From the NCBI GenBank assembly GCA_036745245.1, contig DAIOGN010000022.1, positions 1 to 33,035 of the forward strand: a stretch of 33,035 nucleotides of DNA, written 5' to 3'. Shown in pieces: positions 23,458-31,413 of this stretch. The position numbers and the translations under genes were made by a program. Position 1 is the stretch's first letter. Each line of letters begins with the position of its first letter. The DNA is from DAIOGN01 sp036745245 (GTDB lineage: Bacteria > Zixibacteria > MSB-5A5 > JAUVRN01). The notes below the pieces were generated by a model that saw only the letters and a list, made by a program, of their open reading frames with translations, was not told the origin of the DNA and ran no database searches.

Positions 23458-24081
23458 CTATTGCTTTTTCTTGCCCTTGGAAGACTTGCTCTTGCCGTCG
23501 GAGTCCGACTTCGCCTGCGACTTCTTCGTTTCGATGTCGTGGCTGATGCTCACGAATCCGCGGCCCCCGCTCCGGGCCTGGATGACCTGATCCGGACTGC
23601 ATCCCTGGTGCTCCGAGACGAACTTCAGATTCACGAAGTTCACGATGTCCGCGTCGCTCAGGCGGATGTCTTTCCACTTGGACTTGTCTTTGTTCTTGTA
23701 GTGGCCATAGGCCTTGCCGTAGGGCGGGCCCGGCGTAGCGGCTACGGGCACGTAGAATACGTCGGCCGTGATGCCGTACTTCATGCAGATCTCCATCCAG
23801 GATGAGCCGCCCAGCCGCAGCCCGATCAAGACATCCGGGGCCACGCGCGCACGCCCGGCCAGGAAGAACACCACTGGAATCTCGTCGTCGGGAACGTTGC
23901 GCTTTTTCACCACGACGACCTGCTCATCCGAAACGTTGTAGAAATCGCCCACGGCGAGATAGAAACTCTTAACTCCGTCGTCTGTGATTTCCAGGCCGGC
24001 CAGCATCCCCGATTTCGAAGTGCCGGGCAGGCCCACGCACAGAATGGCCGCCAGTGCCACAATCATTGACTTCGTTCTCAT
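23458..24081 (-). CDS. Exported protein of unknown family with Lys-rich tail
   Basis: A 207-residue protein whose start is supported by GGGGAGGG upstream of ATG 24081. A signal peptide (MRTKSMIVALAAILCVGLPGTSKS) is followed by a compact domain with the patterns YLAVGDFYNVSDEQVVVV, DDEIPVVFFLAGRARVAPDVLIGLRLGGSSWMEI, ADVFYVPV and PPYGKAYGHYK. The last 25 residues are almost all K, S, D and Q. I have a sense of similar proteins in uncultured FCB genomes, but I know no named family or function. The alternation of short helices with IGLRLGGSSWMEICMKYG resembles a repeated helix-turn arrangement, not an enzyme site. Monocistronic, convergent with the large exported protein. Confidence 0.75.
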   Translation of the reverse strand: MRTKSMIVALAAILCVGLPGTSKSGMLAGLEITDDGVKSFYLAVGDFYNVSDEQVVVVKKRNVPDDEIPVVFFLAGRARVAPDVLIGLRLGGSSWMEICMKYGITADVFYVPVAATPGPPYGKAYGHYKNKDKSKWKDIRLSDADIVNFVNLKFVSEHQGCSPDQVIQARSGGRGFVSISHDIETKKSQAKSDSDGKSKSSKGKKKQ

Positions 24082-24192
24082 GGCTTCCCTCCCCTCGATT
24101 TGTGCCCGCGCGATTTGGTCGCGCAGTCGCAGGGCACATGACTATGCCCTTATACCCCTGTCTCGGCACCGGCGGTGGGAGGAATTAGGCTC

Positions 24193-24213
24193 TTGTGACT
24201 TTAGAGATCACAA
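24193..24213. repeat. Short inverted repeat upstream of the unknown exported-protein gene
   Basis: TTGTGA (24193-24198) and TCACAA (24208-24213) are exact complements with nine bases between. It lies about 110 bases upstream of ATG 24081 on the minus strand. Half-sites resemble a CRP-type site, but the gap should be six bases, so no binding protein is assigned. Confidence 0.25.
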
Positions 24214-24265
24214 TCGATGTTGCAGCGTCGCAGCGAGTTAGCCCGCCTGATAGATTGAAGAAAGC

Positions 24266-24306
24266 GGGGTCAGGCCCGGGTTTCCAAAGAATTCGGGTCT
24301 GACCCC
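24266..24306. repeat. Dispersed GGGTCAGA inverted repeat, copy 3, overlapping mqnD 3' end
   Basis: GGGGTCAGGCCCG (24266-24278) and CGGGTCTGACCCC (24294-24306) match in 12 of 13 pairs, with 15 bases between. The left arm contains the stop codon of mqnD and the right arm encodes some of its last residues. Confidence 0.65.
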
Positions 24307-25154
24307 AGATCCCCGGTGCCCACTACGTCCACCGACTCCACGCGCGCCGTGAGGCCCAGTCCGGCGGAGCGATTCCACAGAAGCTCAAGCGCGGCACGCC
24401 CTTCCGCGCCCAGGTCCAGAGTGTCTTCGTTCACGTACATACGTACAAATCGAGCAGACGTGCCAAGATCCAGCCCGCGGCCAAACGTGCGGGCATATTC
24501 GTCCGCCCCTTCGGGATGGGCCAGGCCGTACTCGATCGACGCCTTGAGCGCCGCACACACCTGCTCGGCCATGTCGCGCCCCAGGTTGCGACGCACCAGG
24601 TCGAGTCCCAGAGGAATGGGCAGCCCGGTTTCGTGTTCCCAGGCTTCCCCCAGATCCAGAACCTTGTGAAAACCGGACGCCCTGTACGTGAGCTGACCGT
24701 CGTGAATCACCAGCGCAAACTCGGCTCGGCCGTCCTTCACTGCCGGCATCACGTCATCGAATGGAACCACCACCGGCTCAAACTCAGCCAGGAAGATCCG
24801 GGCCAACAGATACGCCGTGGTCTCCAGGCCCGGCACCGCCAGCCGCCGACCCGCCAGCGCACCCACCTTGCGCGGCGCAGGCGACACCACGATGGGGCCG
24901 TACCCTCGCCCCACCGACGACCCCACGTTCATGATGTAGTACTTGTCGGCCACCGCCGGGTAGGCGGCCGCGGACACGGCGGTCACTTCCAGCTCGCCTT
25001 CGCGCGCAAGCGTGTTGAGTTCCTGAATGTCCTTCAGGACATGTTCGATTTTGTACCCGGGGAGCTGCACGGCCTCCGTGTGGAAGCCGTAGAACATGAA
25101 GGCGTCGTCAGGGTCGGGCGTATGCCCCACCCGCAAAGTTCTGATTGAATTCAC
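24270..25154 (-). CDS. mqnD: 1,4-dihydroxy-6-naphthoate synthase (futalosine pathway)
   Basis: A 294-residue protein of the MqnD/periplasmic-binding-protein fold: LRVGHTPDPDDAFMFYGF at the N terminus, DIQELNTLAREGELEVTAVSAAAYP, and VSSVGRGYGPIVVS-like substrate residues. MqnD converts cyclic dehypoxanthine futalosine to 1,4-dihydroxy-6-naphthoate in the cytoplasm. GTG 25154 was chosen since the first strand begins there; it overlaps the mqnC 3' end by 47 bases. An upstream extension would add Arg-rich residues without a family match. The last residues (DLGSDPNSLETRA) are encoded by a dispersed inverted repeat, so the native C terminus has probably been replaced. Last gene of the menaquinone operon. 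Confidence 0.87.
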   Translation of the reverse strand: MNSIRTLRVGHTPDPDDAFMFYGFHTEAVQLPGYKIEHVLKDIQELNTLAREGELEVTAVSAAAYPAVADKYYIMNVGSSVGRGYGPIVVSPAPRKVGALAGRRLAVPGLETTAYLLARIFLAEFEPVVVPFDDVMPAVKDGRAEFALVIHDGQLTYRASGFHKVLDLGEAWEHETGLPIPLGLDLVRRNLGRDMAEQVCAALKASIEYGLAHPEGADEYARTFGRGLDLGTSARFVRMYVNEDTLDLGAEGRAALELLWNRSAGLGLTARVESVDVVGTGDLGSDPNSLETRA

Positions 25155-26250
25155 TGGCCACCGCTGGACCCGGGTAGACTTTGACCTGCTCGTACGTGCT
25201 GGTGCGTTCCACCGGGACAAACCCTGCGTCCTGTATGATGCGTACCACTTCCGGAGTGGTGGTACGGTTTTCCCATTGGGCGTTGGCCAGCACGTTCTCT
25301 TCGATGAGGGTGCCGCCGAAGTCGTCGGCGCCGAAATGCAGCGACAACTGGCCGGTCTTCTTCCCTTCGGAGAACCATGAGCCCTGAATGTGCGGCACGT
25401 TGTCGAGGTACAGCCGTGCCAGAGCCAGAATACGCAGGTAGCGGCCGGCCCCCGCTTCCTTCTTCACCGTGGCCGAAAGCGGCGTGTCGCCCAGCTTGAA
25501 ACTCCACGGGATGAAGGCAAAGAATCCGCGCGTTTCGTCCTGGAGCGTGCGCAGGCGGTCGAGGTGCTCCACCACGTCGTGGTCGGTTTCCACATGGCCG
25601 AACATCATCGTGGCCGTGGTGGTGTAGCCGATCTTGTGCGCCTGCCGGTGGACGTCCAGCCATTCGTCGGGCGTCCCCTTCTTCACGGAAATGGTGCGCC
25701 GCACCTTGTCCGTGAGAATCTCCGCGCCCCCGCCGGGAATCGTGCGCAGCCCTGCGTCCCAGAACGCCTTGAGCACAAAGTCCACGGACTGGTCGATGTA
25801 CTTGGCGATGGCGCGAATCTCCGGCGCCGAGAAGAGGTGCAGATGCACCTGCGGAAACTCCTTGTGCAGATACGAAATCATGTTCAGGTAGTAGTCGAGC
25901 CCCAGGGCCGGATTGTGTCCCCCCTGGATCAGCACGCGGGTGGCCCCCCGATTCGCCGCCGCCGCCACTTTTTCGCCCATCTGTTCCGGCGTGAGTGTGT
26001 AGGCATCCGCCTCGCCCGGTCGGCGATAGAAGGCGCAGAAGGTGCAGTCGGTGTCGCAGACATTGGTGTAGTTGGGATTGCTGTCCACGACAAACGTGAC
26101 CTGCTTCTCGGGGAAGCGCCGGTAGCGCTCCGCCTGCGCCCACGCTCCGAGCTGATTCAGCCCCGCGCTGCGCAACAGGAGCACGCCGTCGTCCTGCGTG
26201 AGACGCTGCCGCGAGGCAATCTTTCCGGCGACCAGCTCAAGTGAGGACAC
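25108..26250 (-). CDS. mqnC: Cyclic dehypoxanthine futalosine synthase (radical SAM)
   Basis: A 380-residue radical-SAM enzyme with the cluster-binding cysteines C65-x3-C69-x2-C72 (CDTDCTFCAFYR) and typical MqnC segments (VLIQGGHNPALGLDYYLNMI, GLRTIPGGGAEILTDKVRRTIS, FGHVETDHDVVEHL, LHFGADDFGGTLIEENV). It closes the ring of dehypoxanthine futalosine. Start GTG 26250 has GGGAG just upstream and overlaps the mqnA stop by 14 bases; an earlier in-frame start would lie further inside mqnA. The C terminus runs 47 bases into mqnD. Confidence 0.92.
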   Translation of the reverse strand: MSSLELVAGKIASRQRLTQDDGVLLLRSAGLNQLGAWAQAERYRRFPEKQVTFVVDSNPNYTNVCDTDCTFCAFYRRPGEADAYTLTPEQMGEKVAAAANRGATRVLIQGGHNPALGLDYYLNMISYLHKEFPQVHLHLFSAPEIRAIAKYIDQSVDFVLKAFWDAGLRTIPGGGAEILTDKVRRTISVKKGTPDEWLDVHRQAHKIGYTTTATMMFGHVETDHDVVEHLDRLRTLQDETRGFFAFIPWSFKLGDTPLSATVKKEAGAGRYLRILALARLYLDNVPHIQGSWFSEGKKTGQLSLHFGADDFGGTLIEENVLANAQWENRTTTPEVVRIIQDAGFVPVERTSTYEQVKVYPGPAVASEFNQNFAGGAYARP

Positions 26251-26962
26251 GCATCTCCCTGCGAAACAGCTCGATCCCCTTGAGACACTGAGCATCGAGG
26301 CGGTAGATGATATGCGAGAGGTAATCGCGCGCGGCCCTGGGCGACAGCCCGGCCGAGTTGATGTCGGGGATGATCGGAATCACCGACAGGGAGTGTGCGA
26401 GGTGTTCCGCCAGCCGCTTCTTGTCCGCGGCCGGAACCGCTTTGCGAATCATCCAGCGCGCAAACACGAACGGCAGATGGGTGAGCTGGAACCAGCGCTC
26501 GGACAGGTCGGTCACGTGGGCGAACGGCGGGTCCGCCGCGGCGCGAAGTGCGCGATCGCCGATGGCCATGTAGCCATCGAAGCCCTTGTGTTGGTCGCCA
26601 CGCTCCACGTGGTAGTCATGGTTGCCCGCACGGTCCAGGAGATAGCGCGTGAGGGCTGCCGAGGTCACGCTGTCCGAGGTGAACAGAAGGCGCGCTTCGG
26701 TGAGTTCGTCGAACGGCTTGCGACTGAACAGCAGAACACTTCCCACCGGCCCCTTGCAGGCCACGCCGAAGTTGGACAGCGGTTCAAACTCGTCTTCGAT
26801 GTAGAATGTCTCCACCAGCGGCAACGGCGCGGCATCCAGACTGCCGTCGCGCGCGAGCTTGGCGAGGTGTGCGGGCGTACCCTCCACGAAGGGTCCCCAG
26901 TCCCCCTCGAGCGAATGGTAGAACGGCAGAACATTGAGATAACTGATGCGCCCGATGTTCAT
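26237..26962 (-). CDS. mqnA: Chorismate dehydratase (futalosine pathway)
   Basis: A 241-residue protein of the MqnA family: IGRISYLNVLPFYHSLE at the start, GTPAHLAKLARDGSLDAAPLPLVETF, and a long GPVGSVLLFSRKPFDEL strand-helix unit. MqnA dehydrates chorismate to 3-[(1-carboxyvinyl)oxy]benzoate, the substrate of MqnE, encoded just upstream. The start overlaps the mqnE stop in ATGA. Length is slightly short of some family members (about 270-280 aa) but all core segments are present. Confidence 0.9.
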   Translation of the reverse strand: MNIGRISYLNVLPFYHSLEGDWGPFVEGTPAHLAKLARDGSLDAAPLPLVETFYIEDEFEPLSNFGVACKGPVGSVLLFSRKPFDELTEARLLFTSDSVTSAALTRYLLDRAGNHDYHVERGDQHKGFDGYMAIGDRALRAAADPPFAHVTDLSERWFQLTHLPFVFARWMIRKAVPAADKKRLAEHLAHSLSVIPIIPDINSAGLSPRAARDYLSHIIYRLDAQCLKGIELFRREMRVLT

Positions 26963-28050
26963 GCCGCGGCCAGCTCCACCTGATTGTACAACGCGTCCCG
27001 TTCCACCGGCACCTGACCGGCGTCGCGAATCATGTCGATCAGCTGACCGCGCACCAACTCCACAGGACTTTCGGCCCCGGCACGATGTGCGATGGTCTCC
27101 TTGCCGATGGTGCCGTCCACGTCGTCGGCGCCGAAGTTGAGCGCCACCGTAGCCGTGGGCAGGCCCAGCATCACCCAGTAGGCCTTGATGTGTGGAATGT
27201 TGTCGAGCACCAGGCGCGCGGTGGCCACAATGCGCAGATCCAGCCCGGCCGGAGTGTGCCGATCGGCCAGGCCCGTTTCCCCCGGCTGAAGCGCCAGCGG
27301 AATGAACGACATGAATCCGCCTGTGCGGTCCTGGAGCTCGCGCAGAAGCAGCATGTGTCGGGCCACTTCCTCAGCGGTTTCGATGTGGCCGTAGAGCAGT
27401 GTGGAGTTGCTCTTGATCCCCATCTGGTGCGCGATCTCGTGGATCTCCAGCCAGCGCCTGGCGCCGATCTTGGTGGGAAAGAGCGCCTCGCGCACGCGCT
27501 CCGAGAGCACTTCGGCGCCTCCGCCCGGCATGGCGTCGAGTCCGGCGTCCTTGAAATCCTGCAGCACCAGGCGCACATCTTTCTTGGCGAGCTTCGCGAA
27601 GAAGTCCATCTCCACGGCGGTCCAGGCCTTGATCTGCAGGTCGGGAAAGCGCGCGCGGATGGAACGGATCATCTCAAGATAGTAGTCGTATTTCCAGCCG
27701 GGATGCAGCCCGCCCACGATGTGCACTTCGCGCACTCCACCCTCACAGGCGGCGAGAACCTCGGCCATGGACATTTCGTAGCCGTCCGGGGCATTGGGGC
27801 GCGCCGCGAAATCGCAGAACGCGCACGTGAGCACGCAGATGTTCGTGGGATTGACCTGACGGTTGAACACGTAGGTCACGCGATCGCCGTATCGCTTCAG
27901 CTTTTCGGTGTGCGCCAGACTGCCCAGGCCGAACAGGTCGGACGTGGTGAGGCAGTCTGCCGCATCCTGCAGATTCAGGCGCAGGCCGTCGCGCAGCTTG
28001 GCTGCGACGCGCGCCAGATTCGGATCTATGATTCCAGGTACTGCGCCCAA
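26959..28050 (-). CDS. mqnE: Aminofutalosine synthase (radical SAM)
   Basis: A 363-residue radical-SAM enzyme with cluster cysteines C72-x3-C76-x2-C79 (CVLTCAFCDF), the VNPTNIC lead-in, and MqnE-typical HIVGGLHPGWKYDYYLEMIRSI, LDAMPGGGAEVLSERVREALFP and LLYGHIETAEEVARHMLLLRELQD. It joins 3-[(1-carboxyvinyl)oxy]benzoate to the adenosyl group of SAM, giving aminofutalosine. The start is taken as TTG 28050, 25 bases inside the 3' end of the UbiD-like gene, since no ATG or GTG is available before the conserved region; AAGGAAG lies 14 bases upstream. The start is the least certain point. Confidence 0.9.
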   Translation of the reverse strand: MGAVPGIIDPNLARVAAKLRDGLRLNLQDAADCLTTSDLFGLGSLAHTEKLKRYGDRVTYVFNRQVNPTNICVLTCAFCDFAARPNAPDGYEMSMAEVLAACEGGVREVHIVGGLHPGWKYDYYLEMIRSIRARFPDLQIKAWTAVEMDFFAKLAKKDVRLVLQDFKDAGLDAMPGGGAEVLSERVREALFPTKIGARRWLEIHEIAHQMGIKSNSTLLYGHIETAEEVARHMLLLRELQDRTGGFMSFIPLALQPGETGLADRHTPAGLDLRIVATARLVLDNIPHIKAYWVMLGLPTATVALNFGADDVDGTIGKETIAHRAGAESPVELVRGQLIDMIRDAGQVPVERDALYNQVELAAA

Positions 28051-29789
28051 AGTCTCTGTGCTTCCTTTTCCGACGCCGGATCGAGCACCAGGGGATCTGG
28101 ATAGCCCGGCTTGAACGTGGCGTCGAACCCCATGCGCCCGTGATAACGCGGTACGGCTCCCTGCATCTCCACGCGGGAAAAGGACACATCCCGCGCCGGC
28201 TCGAACCGCGTAAACCAGCCCCAGAGCATGCGCAGCCGGTGAGCGGGGTCGATGTCGGAATCCACCAGCACCACCACCCGGATGCGGCCCAGGGCAGGCG
28301 AGTTAAGTAATTCCGGCATAAGCTCTTGCGCAAGACGCGATTGGCACTGAGCCACCAGAATCCCGCCGCCGTAAGTGGCGAAGGCTCCGAGCTTTGCGGC
28401 CCATGCGGACAGGTCCGGCTCGCCGGTCCGGGCAGGCTCCGCCAGGCCCCCCTGCGGGTGCGAGAGATCGATCACCAGCTTGCTGCCGTGATGCGTGCGG
28501 GCGCTCGTGAAGTCGAGCGAGTCATAGGCGGTGTCGGCGATGATGCGCACATCGGTGGCGGGGTTGAAGCGCTCCGACCAGATGCGTGCCACCGAGTCGA
28601 AGTCGCGCGGGTTCGTCTGCTCGTCCAGCAGCACAAGGCACTTGGTAAGCGAGAATTGTCCTTCACCGAGAAGCGCAAGCGCCGCCTTCATCGACTCCCG
28701 ATTGTAGCGGTTCATGACGGATGCCACCGCCAGACTGTGAAAGCCCGTTTCCATGTAGGCCCACAACGAGCGGACTTCCGGGTGCACCAGCTTGAGCAGA
28801 GGCGACAGCATCTCCTGCACCGCGTCGCCGAGGAGCGCATCCTCAAGTGGCGGCGGTCCCACGATTGTGGCCGGATACACAGCGTTCTCGCGCCGGCGCA
28901 CAGAAGTTACATGAAGTACCGGCCATGGCTCTTTGCGGCTGTAATGTCCGAAGTGGTCGCCGAAAGGACCTTCTTCCTTGCGTTCGCGCGGCCGCACTTC
29001 GCCCTGAATGAGAATCTCAGCTGAAAGCGGCACCGGGCCATGCGCGGCCGTAGTGGCCATCATGGGCACCGGGGAACCGCGCAGGTAGCCGGCGAAGGCG
29101 ATTTCATCCACGTTTTCCGGCAGGGGCAAGATCGACGCGATCATGAGCACCGGGTCGGCGCCCAGGATCACGGTCACCGGAAGCGCCTGCCCCCTCTGCT
29201 CCGCTTCGTAGTAGTGAAACCCTGCGCCCTTCTGAATCTGCCAGTGCATGCCGGTTTCAAGCGGCCCGTTCTTCTGGAGCCGATACGTTCCAAGATTACG
29301 ACCGCCCGTGTCCGGATGTCGCGTGAGCACCAGGGGCCAGGTGATGAACGGCCCGGAGTCCTGCGGCCAGCATTTCACGATAGGCAGATCGTCCAGGCCA
29401 CCGGCACAGTCCAGGGAACACGGGCCCGTGGGCCGAACGCGCGCCGGACGCATGGCCAGTGCGCGCGCCACCTGCGAGCGGTTCTTCCAGAGTGCGGCCA
29501 GACTCGGGGTGACCAGGTCTTCAAGAGCGGTGAGAATCTCCGCTCCGATCTGTTGCGGATGGCGGCCGAGAGCCCATTCGATGTGGGACGGCCGTCCGAA
29601 GATGTTCATCGCCAGAGGCACCTGCGCGCCCTTGGGCCGTTCCACAATGAACGCCGGCCCGCCTCTGCGGTAGGCGATCACGGCGAGCGCCGGCGCCACC
29701 AGGATCGGATCCACGGGTTCCGGAATGCGCACGAGCGACTTATTGCGCTCGAGCAGCCGCAGGTAGTCCGAGAGCGAACTGAAGCGCAT
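28026..29789 (-). CDS. mqnL: UbiD-family decarboxylase, menaquinone pathway (MqnL)
   Basis: A 587-residue UbiD-like, prenylated-flavin-dependent decarboxylase. Conserved segments are NLGTYRLQKNGPLETGMHWQ, VTVILGADPVLMIASILPLP, DEIAFAGYLRGSPVPM and EEGPFGDHFGHYS, which correspond to the YRxQ, GADP, EYAFAGLLRG and EGPFGE motifs of E. coli UbiD. It is longer than that enzyme (about 500 aa) through extra C-terminal sequence. In the futalosine pathway the UbiD-like protein decarboxylates the prenylated dihydroxynaphthoate. Its cofactor would be made by the UbiX-like gene 41 bases upstream. ATG 29789 (MRFSSLSDYLRLLERN) fits the family N terminus; the frame stays open further upstream. Confidence 0.87.
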   Translation of the reverse strand: MRFSSLSDYLRLLERNKSLVRIPEPVDPILVAPALAVIAYRRGGPAFIVERPKGAQVPLAMNIFGRPSHIEWALGRHPQQIGAEILTALEDLVTPSLAALWKNRSQVARALAMRPARVRPTGPCSLDCAGGLDDLPIVKCWPQDSGPFITWPLVLTRHPDTGGRNLGTYRLQKNGPLETGMHWQIQKGAGFHYYEAEQRGQALPVTVILGADPVLMIASILPLPENVDEIAFAGYLRGSPVPMMATTAAHGPVPLSAEILIQGEVRPRERKEEGPFGDHFGHYSRKEPWPVLHVTSVRRRENAVYPATIVGPPPLEDALLGDAVQEMLSPLLKLVHPEVRSLWAYMETGFHSLAVASVMNRYNRESMKAALALLGEGQFSLTKCLVLLDEQTNPRDFDSVARIWSERFNPATDVRIIADTAYDSLDFTSARTHHGSKLVIDLSHPQGGLAEPARTGEPDLSAWAAKLGAFATYGGGILVAQCQSRLAQELMPELLNSPALGRIRVVVLVDSDIDPAHRLRMLWGWFTRFEPARDVSFSRVEMQGAVPRYHGRMGFDATFKPGYPDPLVLDPASEKEAQRLWAQYLES

Positions 29790-29830
29790 CAGATGCAGTT
29801 TGGCTGGAACCGAGTCGCTGCGTGAATCAA

Positions 29831-30394
29831 CTAATCCTCGGCGCCCGAAGGCTGAGGCGCCTCCCACTGGCGACCTGTGGGGACACCCACAAGCGACATC
29901 AGGTGGTCAACGAACGGAGTTACGATGTCCTGGAGGCGCTCCGGCCGAAAATAGAACGGGGGACACAGCGGCATCACGATGGCGCCGGCGGCGGACGCCT
30001 CAGCGGCCGCCTTGAGCTGAATTGTGGACAAGGGCGTCTCGCGCAGCACGAGGATGAGCCTGCGCCGCTCTTTCAAGGTCACGGCGGCGGCGCGCGTGAT
30101 GAAGGTGTCGCCGATCCCGGAAGCGATCTTCCCCAGCGTGGTGGAGCTGCACGGGATCACCACCATGGCGTCCAGTGGATTCGTGCCGGAGGAAAACGTC
30201 TGCGACAGGTCGTGATCCGTGAGGATCCCCTCCACATGCGGGGACAGGTCCGCAGGCGTCAGATCGAGTTCCTGCCTCAGCACGTATTTCCCCCACCGCG
30301 AAAACACCAGGTGTTTTTCTCCCGGACAACGGCGCACAAAGTCCACGGCGAACATCGCACCCGATCCGCCCGTGACGGCGATAAGAATGCGCAT
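29831..30394 (-). CDS. mqnM: UbiX-family flavin prenyltransferase (MqnM)
   Basis: A 187-residue flavoprotein with the UbiX patterns MRILIAVTGGSGAMFAVDF, VIPCSSTTLGKIASGIGDTFITRAAAVTLKERRRLILVLRETPLSTIQL and MPLCPPFYFRPERLQDIVTPFVDHLMSLVG. It makes prenylated FMN, the cofactor of the UbiD-like enzyme next to it. The start ATG 30394 overlaps the UbiA-like stop by one base (TGATG). The frame is open much further upstream, but that part is the shadow of the prenyltransferase gene. Confidence 0.93.
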   Translation of the reverse strand: MRILIAVTGGSGAMFAVDFVRRCPGEKHLVFSRWGKYVLRQELDLTPADLSPHVEGILTDHDLSQTFSSGTNPLDAMVVIPCSSTTLGKIASGIGDTFITRAAAVTLKERRRLILVLRETPLSTIQLKAAAEASAAGAIVMPLCPPFYFRPERLQDIVTPFVDHLMSLVGVPTGRQWEAPQPSGAED

Positions 30395-31263
30395 CAGGCC
30401 ACTCCCACCCACACGAACAAGAGCATCACGAACCCCACCAGCGTGTTCACGCGGAAGGCCGCAAACTCGATGTCGCCGGAGTGCATGTGCTGCAGATAAA
30501 AGAGCACCGCCATGGCGCCCGTGGGCAGCCACAACCAGCCGGCGTGGTTGAAGTACAGCGCCCACAGCAACAAGAGCGCGAGGATGGCTCCCATGTGCAG
30601 CGCGGCCGACACGCGCATGGCCACGCCACCGAGTCGTGCCGGCAACGAATGAACCCCCGTGCGGCGATCGTACTCCACGTCGGCCTGCGCGTAGATGATG
30701 TCGAACCCGCTCACCCAGAGAAAAGTGAAGCCGGCCAGAAGCCATGCCGGAACGGACAGGGGCCACTCTTTGGCGGCTGCGAGATATCCGCCCAGGGGTG
30801 CCATCGCGAGTCCCGCCCCCACCCCGAAATGGCACAGCGACGTGAATCGCTTCATGAATGGATACAGCGTGAAAATCGCCAGCGGGATCCAGCCCAGAAC
30901 GAGGCAGATCGGAGCGATGAGCCAGGCCGACACCGCGTAGAGCACCAGATTGAGGGCGATGAAGAACTGCACCTGCAGCGTGTTCAGCCTGCCCGCAGGG
31001 AGTTCTCGCGTGCTGGTGCGCGGATTGCGAGAGTCGATGTGTCGGTCGATGAACCGGTTGAGAGCCAGGGCCAGGTTGCGCGCGGAGGTGCCGGCCACGG
31101 CGATGTAAAGCCAGTCGAGCCACGAAGGGAACCGCCCGGGTCCGGCCAGGAGCGCACCCGAGATGAACAAAGGCAAGGAGAACAGGGCATGCTCGAGCCG
31201 CACAAGGCTTACGAATCGCCTCAACGTCTCTGTGAGCGCTCGGTTGGACGTGTGACTGGTCAT
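30394..31263 (-). CDS. mqnP: UbiA-family prenyltransferase, menaquinone pathway (MqnP)
   Basis: A 289-residue inner-membrane enzyme with about eight hydrophobic helices. The first Asp-rich motif is N69-R-F-I-D73-R-H-I-D77 followed by SRNPRT; the second is DIIYAQADVEYDRRTG. It would attach the polyprenyl chain to the naphthoate product of MqnD. UbiA of ubiquinone synthesis has the same fold, but a run of futalosine genes follows, so menaquinone is the better reading. First gene of the operon; ATG 31263. Confidence 0.9.
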   Translation of the reverse strand: MTSHTSNRALTETLRRFVSLVRLEHALFSLPLFISGALLAGPGRFPSWLDWLYIAVAGTSARNLALALNRFIDRHIDSRNPRTSTRELPAGRLNTLQVQFFIALNLVLYAVSAWLIAPICLVLGWIPLAIFTLYPFMKRFTSLCHFGVGAGLAMAPLGGYLAAAKEWPLSVPAWLLAGFTFLWVSGFDIIYAQADVEYDRRTGVHSLPARLGGVAMRVSAALHMGAILALLLLWALYFNHAGWLWLPTGAMAVLFYLQHMHSGDIEFAAFRVNTLVGFVMLLFVWVGVA

Positions 31264-31286
31264 GGCTCAAGTGGTTCTGATCTATC

Positions 31287-31315
31287 CATATATAGGCAAT
31301 GGATCGGACGGCAGA
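31287..31315 (-). promoter_or_regulatory. Weak candidate promoter of the menaquinone operon
   Basis: On the minus strand TATATA occurs about 30 bases before ATG 31263 (within the plus-strand CCATATATAGGC). TTTCTG lies 17 bases upstream of it and matches the -35 consensus poorly. The -10 is reasonable; the -35 is weak, and this placement is approximate. Confidence 0.3.
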
Positions 31316-31413
31316 AACAGTGATGATTGCGGGGGAATCCGCCTTATGCCGTTGGTGGATCATGAGTTAGAACTCGACCCGCCAAACGACTTCCCGCCCT
31401 GCCGGTCCGCCGC

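Noticed and set aside
24193..24213. CRP-type binding site
   Set aside because: TGTGA and TCACA half-sites are present, but the gap is nine bases instead of six.
30395..31363. Upstream extension of the UbiX-like frame to 510 codons
   Set aside because: The extension is a shadow of the UbiA-like gene; the family N terminus begins at ATG 30394.
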